This document shows, piece by piece, positions 60,216-64,000 of a stretch of DNA of 64,000 nucleotides (position 1 is its first letter; each line of letters opens with the position of its first letter). The translations under genes and the position numbers were made by a program. This DNA is from Diphasiastrum complanatum. Its lineage: Eukaryota; Streptophyta; Lycopodiopsida; Lycopodiales; Lycopodiaceae. The notes beneath the pieces were generated by a model that searched no databases, was not told the origin of the DNA, and saw nothing but the letters and a program-made list of their open reading frames with translations. Location of the stretch: contig CM055092.1 in the NCBI GenBank assembly GCA_029204225.1, positions 10,319,806 to 10,383,805 on the forward strand, written 5' to 3'.

Positions 60216-60658
60216 AAACACAAAACTTAAAGCTACCACAATTTCTTCATTAAAAATTAAGATTTGTTTTGAACTTGAAACACTGAGAATTGAAATAGCA
60301 AATATAATCAATTATTATGGTTTTTGAAATATCATACCAATACATGTTTTCAAGTTTTGATCGAAATTTGCGAAGTTGAATATTCTTCTCGGAAACAAAG
60401 GTGTGATAGTACTCACAATTCATCTGAGTACGCAATTATTTCAGCGGTCCTGTACACATGAGTTGTGATCCTATTTGGCATTTTCTATCCCTTCCTGTGT
60501 GGGATCGTTCTTGCCGATAGTCAGTAGCAGCCCATATCGGGGGAGCTATTCCGCACTCCATTTCTCTCTCTCCCCCAACTCCAACATCCAAGAGCCTTCA
60601 GAGTCTTTTGTATTACAAACAGAAACTGAGGCAATATTACTTCATGGTCTACAGCTGC
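60216..60658. other. Unassigned segment within the insertion complex
   Basis: No gene. The plus-strand open frame at 60475-60663 reads like a transit peptide but has no ATG. Confidence 0.4.
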
Positions 60659-60700
60659 TATAAAAGCTGCATTTCACTAACATAACATCCTTTCTCAGCT
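60659..60700 (+). repeat. 42-bp perfect direct repeat (right copy)
   Basis: Identical to 54437-54478; marks the right edge of the insertion complex. Confidence 0.9.
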
Positions 60701-61264
60701 AAAAAACAAATCATATCAAAGATATGCTAAACATAGTTACCAGAATAAAAAAACGTATTCAATACAGCACCCCAAAATACAGAACGAATATGGCAAATCT
60801 CGAATAGACAAACAGATAAATATGCCATGTTATCAAAATTTTCAATTTTTGTAATATTGAAAATATTTTTATTAAAATTTCAACTTTATTGCATTCCAAA
60901 GTTCAACTTTCAAACCAAATAGAATGCTAAATTATGTAATCTATTATAAAAATAGCAAGATTCAAATTCAAAATTCAAGATCATTGAGACACAAATTTAC
61001 AGATTTTGTGCTTACAAATTTCAAACCCTAAAGTTTGCACTTTGTAGATTGTGTTTCCAAATTTATGAAAGAAGGTACATGATGCATCTTAGGAATAAAA
61101 AATCAAAGCCCTCTAAAGCAGAATCCTCATCATGAAAGCCAATACAATCCTCATCATGAAGGTGGGATTCAATATACAGGACAGAGGCAAGATCCACGAG
61201 TGGTAGAGGTTTAGGTGGGTTTCATGTTTCTACAAGGAGTCACTACATTCGATCATAGATTTCA
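60701..61264. other. AT-rich, presumed intron sequence
   Basis: No gene or repeat recognised; probably a continuation of the PIG-O intron. Confidence 0.4.
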
Positions 61265-62425
61265 TCAGACATGATGAGTATGCACGATATATCTGGGTCC
61301 ATCTCACAGGACGTGGTATCGGATTGGCCAAGGATCTCTTCATTGTTGCGTGCTACTTCCCTCTAGAGTCTTGCGACTTACCAGGTTGCCCTTGTTTCTC
61401 TACTCCGTCACTTCCGCATGGTAGCTCATTGGAGTCACAAGCCCATTTCCTTACCACCTCACTTTACACTATTGCCTCAGTATCCCTCCCATCCACGCCC
61501 CACCGATGCACATTCACACCAGCTCGTCCTGCTTGGGCTCCGTGGTTTGATGGAGAATGTCATTCCTTACATCTCCGTGTTACAGACGCACGCATACATG
61601 AGCCCCTCATTCTACCTATTGTTCGTCAATCTCTCCATCGTACACTTCATCGTAAAAGGCATGCCTATGAAGAACAAAAAGGGAAAAGCCTTGAAAATTC
61701 CCTATTAAGTTCCTCTACAGGCGCCTTTTGGCGTGCTTTTATCCCTCATGCTCCACCCCCTCTTATTGACGATCTACACATCTGGTCCACATATGCTACC
61801 TCACTATGCACCATACCCACTGACTCGGCCATTTCCATCTCCCGTCCATGGGAGTTCACCTTCTTCACCTTTGACATGGTCATAGAGGCCATTAAGAGCA
61901 TGAAGACTCGCCGTACTAGAGACATAAAAGACCTTGAGTCAAAACTGATGATCCATGCTGCATATATACCATCACCTATCCTAGCCACCCTACTCGTCGT
62001 CTTTGGTTTCCCCCAATCCTGGTGTGCTAATATCATCCATCCCATCCACAAAAATGGTTTCCCCATGAATCCTGGTAACTACCATACTATCATGATTGGA
62101 CATGTCATGGCGAAACTTTATGGGACTGTCCTTCAGGCAACGATCAGTTCTGAGGCTGAGACTAGGAGCCTACACGCAATGGGCCAGGATGGTTTTCGTG
62201 TTCACCATTCTACCACAGATCATGTCTTCATTTGTCGAGCTATCATTGAGGAAGCCAAGCATAGGAGACAGAGGGTTTATTGTTGCTTTGTTGACTTCCG
62301 GAAAGCCTTTGACTTTGTTCCACGTTTTTTTCTCATCCAGCGCCTCCCCTGACACAGTTCTAGCAGTGATGGCACTTTATGAGCGAGTTCTTGGATATTG
62401 TCGGAGTGACAGTGGCATCTTAGAG
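61265..62425 (+). pseudogene. LINE ORF2 fragment: endonuclease end and RT start
   Basis: The plus strand starts with YARYIWVHLTGRGI and VACYFP, a broken late-endonuclease segment. From 61500 it holds the linker (ARPAWAPWFDGECHSL, GAFWRAFIPHAPPPLIDDL) and RT blocks: WCANIIHPIHKNG, NPGNYHTIMIGHVMAKLYG, GQDGFRVHHSTTDHVF and CCFVDFRKAFD (the first catalytic Asp of RT, about 62280-62312). After a frameshift near 62350 the frame continues with MALYERVLGYCRSDSG up to 62425. Plant-type LINE of the kind abundant in early-diverging vascular plants and mosses. The 1029-bp main frame is open, but domains are incomplete. Confidence 0.85.
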
Positions 62426-62620
62426 CATGGCTGTCCGTCAAAAATAAGCTCCTGTTGCTGCATGAAGGTCCTGGATGTGTTGAAGACCATAACTTTGGTC
62501 TTGTCAATGTTAATTCTCAAGCCCCATCTGGTGTAGAAATCAAGGAGACTGTCCAGCTGCCTCTGTAAACCCTCTTTAGTAGAGGAGACTAAGGCTACAT
62601 CATCTGCATATAGGAGAATG
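62426..62620 (-). pseudogene. Inverted LINE RT segment with YADD
   Basis: On the minus strand this reads LLYADDVALVSSTKEGLQRQLDS, the second catalytic block of LINE RT (YADD at 62599-62610). It continues WGLRINIDKTKVMVFN and ELIFDGQ, towards 62426. It should follow the segment at 61265-62425 in the same direction but is inverted, with roughly 50 residues missing between the two parts. Confidence 0.85.
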
Positions 62621-62635
62621 GCAATCAGAATAAAT

Positions 62636-62818
62636 CCTCTCTCTCTCCGTCTCTCACACTCTTTGTCTCTTCCTCTCTCTCACTCACACACAGATCACCA
62701 CACACACACACATCTGTATGCACACAAATCACCAATATCCACACACACACACACACACACACACATAAATTACCACACACACACAATTTTCACACACAGC
62801 TCATCACACACACAAACA

Positions 62819-62877
<59 letters not shown>
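62636..62877 (+). repeat. Complex CT/CA microsatellite
   Basis: Interrupted CTCTCT, then CACACA blocks (62690-62815), ending in an unbroken 56-bp (CT)n run at 62822-62877. It separates the LINE relic from the 5' end of the next LINE. Confidence 0.95.
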
Positions 62878-62879
<2 letters not shown>

Positions 62880-62880
<1 letters not shown>

Positions 62881-63134
62881 CCGCCGCCCTGCTGGTGCGC
62901 TGCCCGCCTGCTGGTGCGCTGCCCGCCCTGCTGGTGCGCTGCCCGCCCTGCTAGCGCTGCTGCCCTCTCTCTCTCTTGCGCGCCCACCCGCCCTGCTGGC
63001 GCTGTTGTCCGCCCTGCTGGCGCTGCAGTGCTGACCTTCGCACCTGCCCTACGCTGCCCTGCGCTGGTCTGCGCTACTGCGCTGCTACGCCTGGCCGTTT
63101 GTCTACACTGTCCTCCATCTGCTTACCGCCTCCT
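62880..63134 (+). repeat. GC-rich tandem repeats, probable LINE 5' UTR
   Basis: GCCCTGCTGGTGCGCT(GCC) units of about 20 bp, three adjacent and further variants (CCCTGCTGGCGCTG) to about 63030, end just before the ORF1 start. The block is far richer in GC than the rest of the window. By analogy with other LINEs whose 5' UTRs have tandem monomers, it may contain the internal promoter; this is inference. Confidence 0.55.
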
Positions 63135-64000
63135 ATGGCACCTAAGAAAAAGGGGGGTGTTCTTACACCCCCCTCCCTGTTGGACACCCCCCCATCACCG
63201 GTAGTGATGGAGGAGCCGTCTTCGGTGATAGAAACTAGTGACATTCCTGTCAACATGGCTGCCATTGACTACACTCCTTCCAAACCTACCGAAAGTCTTT
63301 TTGCTTATGATCTTAGTTTTATCCGACAAGAAATTCTTGGACTTAAGAAACAACTACACCTCTTTGAAGCTGAAAATAGCAAGTTAGCTAAGGATCTTTT
63401 TGGTGTCACGGAACGTGTGGAGCAGCTTGAGCAAGAAAATATATATCTTAAGCAACGAATTGCAGAAAAAAGTGCCTTGGAGGAGACTTCCAACAAGATC
63501 AATAGCTTGGAGAAACAAGTCGAGGAGACGAAAACGTGGGCAGCACTCTTCAAACCGGATGATATGGGCAGCAAACTCTCATCACTCGCAAAACAGGTTG
63601 AAGAAACGACATCGATCCTTAAGCAAGGTAATCACTCTCAGATTTCATCTTTTCCGAAGGAAAACGATTTGGAGACAGTTTTGGGTGAACAAGCCAGAAG
63701 GGCCAAAAAAGCCTTTAACATTAGAGTAAGAGGCATTGCCAATGGTGGAAAACCGTTGGAAGAAGCTACGGATTTGCTCATTTCCAAGTTATCTCATGTG
63801 GCTGATGGTTTTGATACTGCTTGGCGTAGTAAATCTGATGACAATGTTTTGTTTATCAAGTTCCGCTCGCTTTCACAACGCAATGCTGCCCTTCGGCTTA
63901 GGGCAAAGCTTAAAGGTACTTTCATTTATATGGATGATGACTTAACAAATACTCAATGGTTGGCAAGAAAAAAGATTATCCTTGAAGCGAAAGAGAAAGG
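63135..64000 (+). CDS. LINE ORF1 protein (RNA-binding, coiled coil), runs off the window
   Basis: Open from ATG 63135 to the window edge, 288 codons without a stop. Residues 1-50 are a low-complexity N-terminus with PKKK at 3-6. Residues about 60-155 have heptad Leu/Ile spacing (LGLKKQLHLFEAENSKL, VEQLEQENIYLKQRI), a coiled coil. Residues about 175-250 (AKKAFNIRVRGI, then NVLFIKFRSLSQRNAALRL) resemble the RRM-like domain, and 250 onward (LKGTFIYMDDDLTNTQWLARKK) the C-terminal domain of L1-type ORF1 proteins. By family, this protein trimerises, coats LINE RNA and acts as a chaperone. ORF2 should follow outside the window. Intactness suggests a young element. Confidence 0.75.
   Translation, partial: MAPKKKGGVLTPPSLLDTPPSPVVMEEPSSVIETSDIPVNMAAIDYTPSKPTESLFAYDLSFIRQEILGLKKQLHLFEAENSKLAKDLFGVTERVEQLEQENIYLKQRIAEKSALEETSNKINSLEKQVEETKTWAALFKPDDMGSKLSSLAKQVEETTSILKQGNHSQISSFPKENDLETVLGEQARRAKKAFNIRVRGIANGGKPLEEATDLLISKLSHVADGFDTAWRSKSDDNVLFIKFRSLSQRNAALRLRAKLKGTFIYMDDDLTNTQWLARKKIILEAKEK
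63152..63173 (+). other. Strong hairpin just inside LINE ORF1
   Basis: GGGGGGTGT, loop TCTT, ACACCCCCC: a perfect 9-bp stem with six G:C pairs in a row, 17 bases after the start codon. Confidence 0.85.

Noticed and set aside
60475-60663. Open frame that reads like an N-terminal chloroplast transit peptide (Ser-rich, few acidic residues)
   Set aside because: The frame begins at TTG and has an in-frame stop just upstream, with no ATG; no mature protein follows.

Overview
This window is nuclear DNA of a land plant and consists almost entirely of transposable-element debris. A fern or lycophyte fits best, a gymnosperm is possible, and the lineage is not proven. The plant assignment rests on Ty1/copia elements primed by initiator tRNA-Met (PBS sequences of the TGGTATCAGAGC type), Ty3/gypsy pol fragments, a plant-type non-LTR retrotransposon, long (GA)n/(CT)n microsatellites, AT-rich intergenic DNA and spliced exons with GT/AG borders. 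No bacterial, organellar, tRNA, rRNA or CRISPR feature was seen.

Layout. 1-12 kb: a Ty3/gypsy RT fragment, an antisense copia gag relic, a solo LTR, then an old copia pol (B) split by a complete but dead copia element A (5418-11452, 5-bp TGAGG target duplication, unusual LTR ends). 12-23 kb: mostly unassigned AT-rich DNA with an old ~0.85-kb direct repeat, a compound microsatellite, a gypsy fragment and a GC-rich island with strong hairpins. 23.0-30.6 kb: a gag-only gypsy-type element with a 2.3-kb LTR and GGCGC-type primer site; the first 1.5 kb of that LTR recurs in inverted orientation at its far end. 30.8-37.8 kb: an antisense copia (C) split by a young copia derivative (D, 31852-36891, TCATA duplication). 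D lacks most of integrase and all of RT and RNase H, and carries an unrecognised open frame in their place. 38.4-49.2 kb: further antisense and sense copia fragments and a ~178-bp (GA)n tract.

53.8-54.4 kb holds the only host gene recognised. It is the last two coding exons, minus strand, of a GPI ethanolamine phosphate transferase 3 (PIG-O) homologue, with a probable intron in its 3' UTR. The DNA upstream of these exons appears to be a very long intron that has absorbed a copia/LTR/DNA-transposon complex (54.5-60.6 kb, bounded by a perfect 42-bp direct repeat), a rearranged LINE relic (61.3-62.6 kb) and the 5' end of a second LINE. The second LINE's ORF1 is open from 63135 to the window edge.

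Nearly all transposon genes are broken, and several have lost catalytic residues. The exceptions are element D (LTRs about 2% diverged by eye), which must have been copied by proteins supplied in trans, and the LINE at the right edge, which may be intact. All similarity statements come from reading motifs by eye; no database search was possible.
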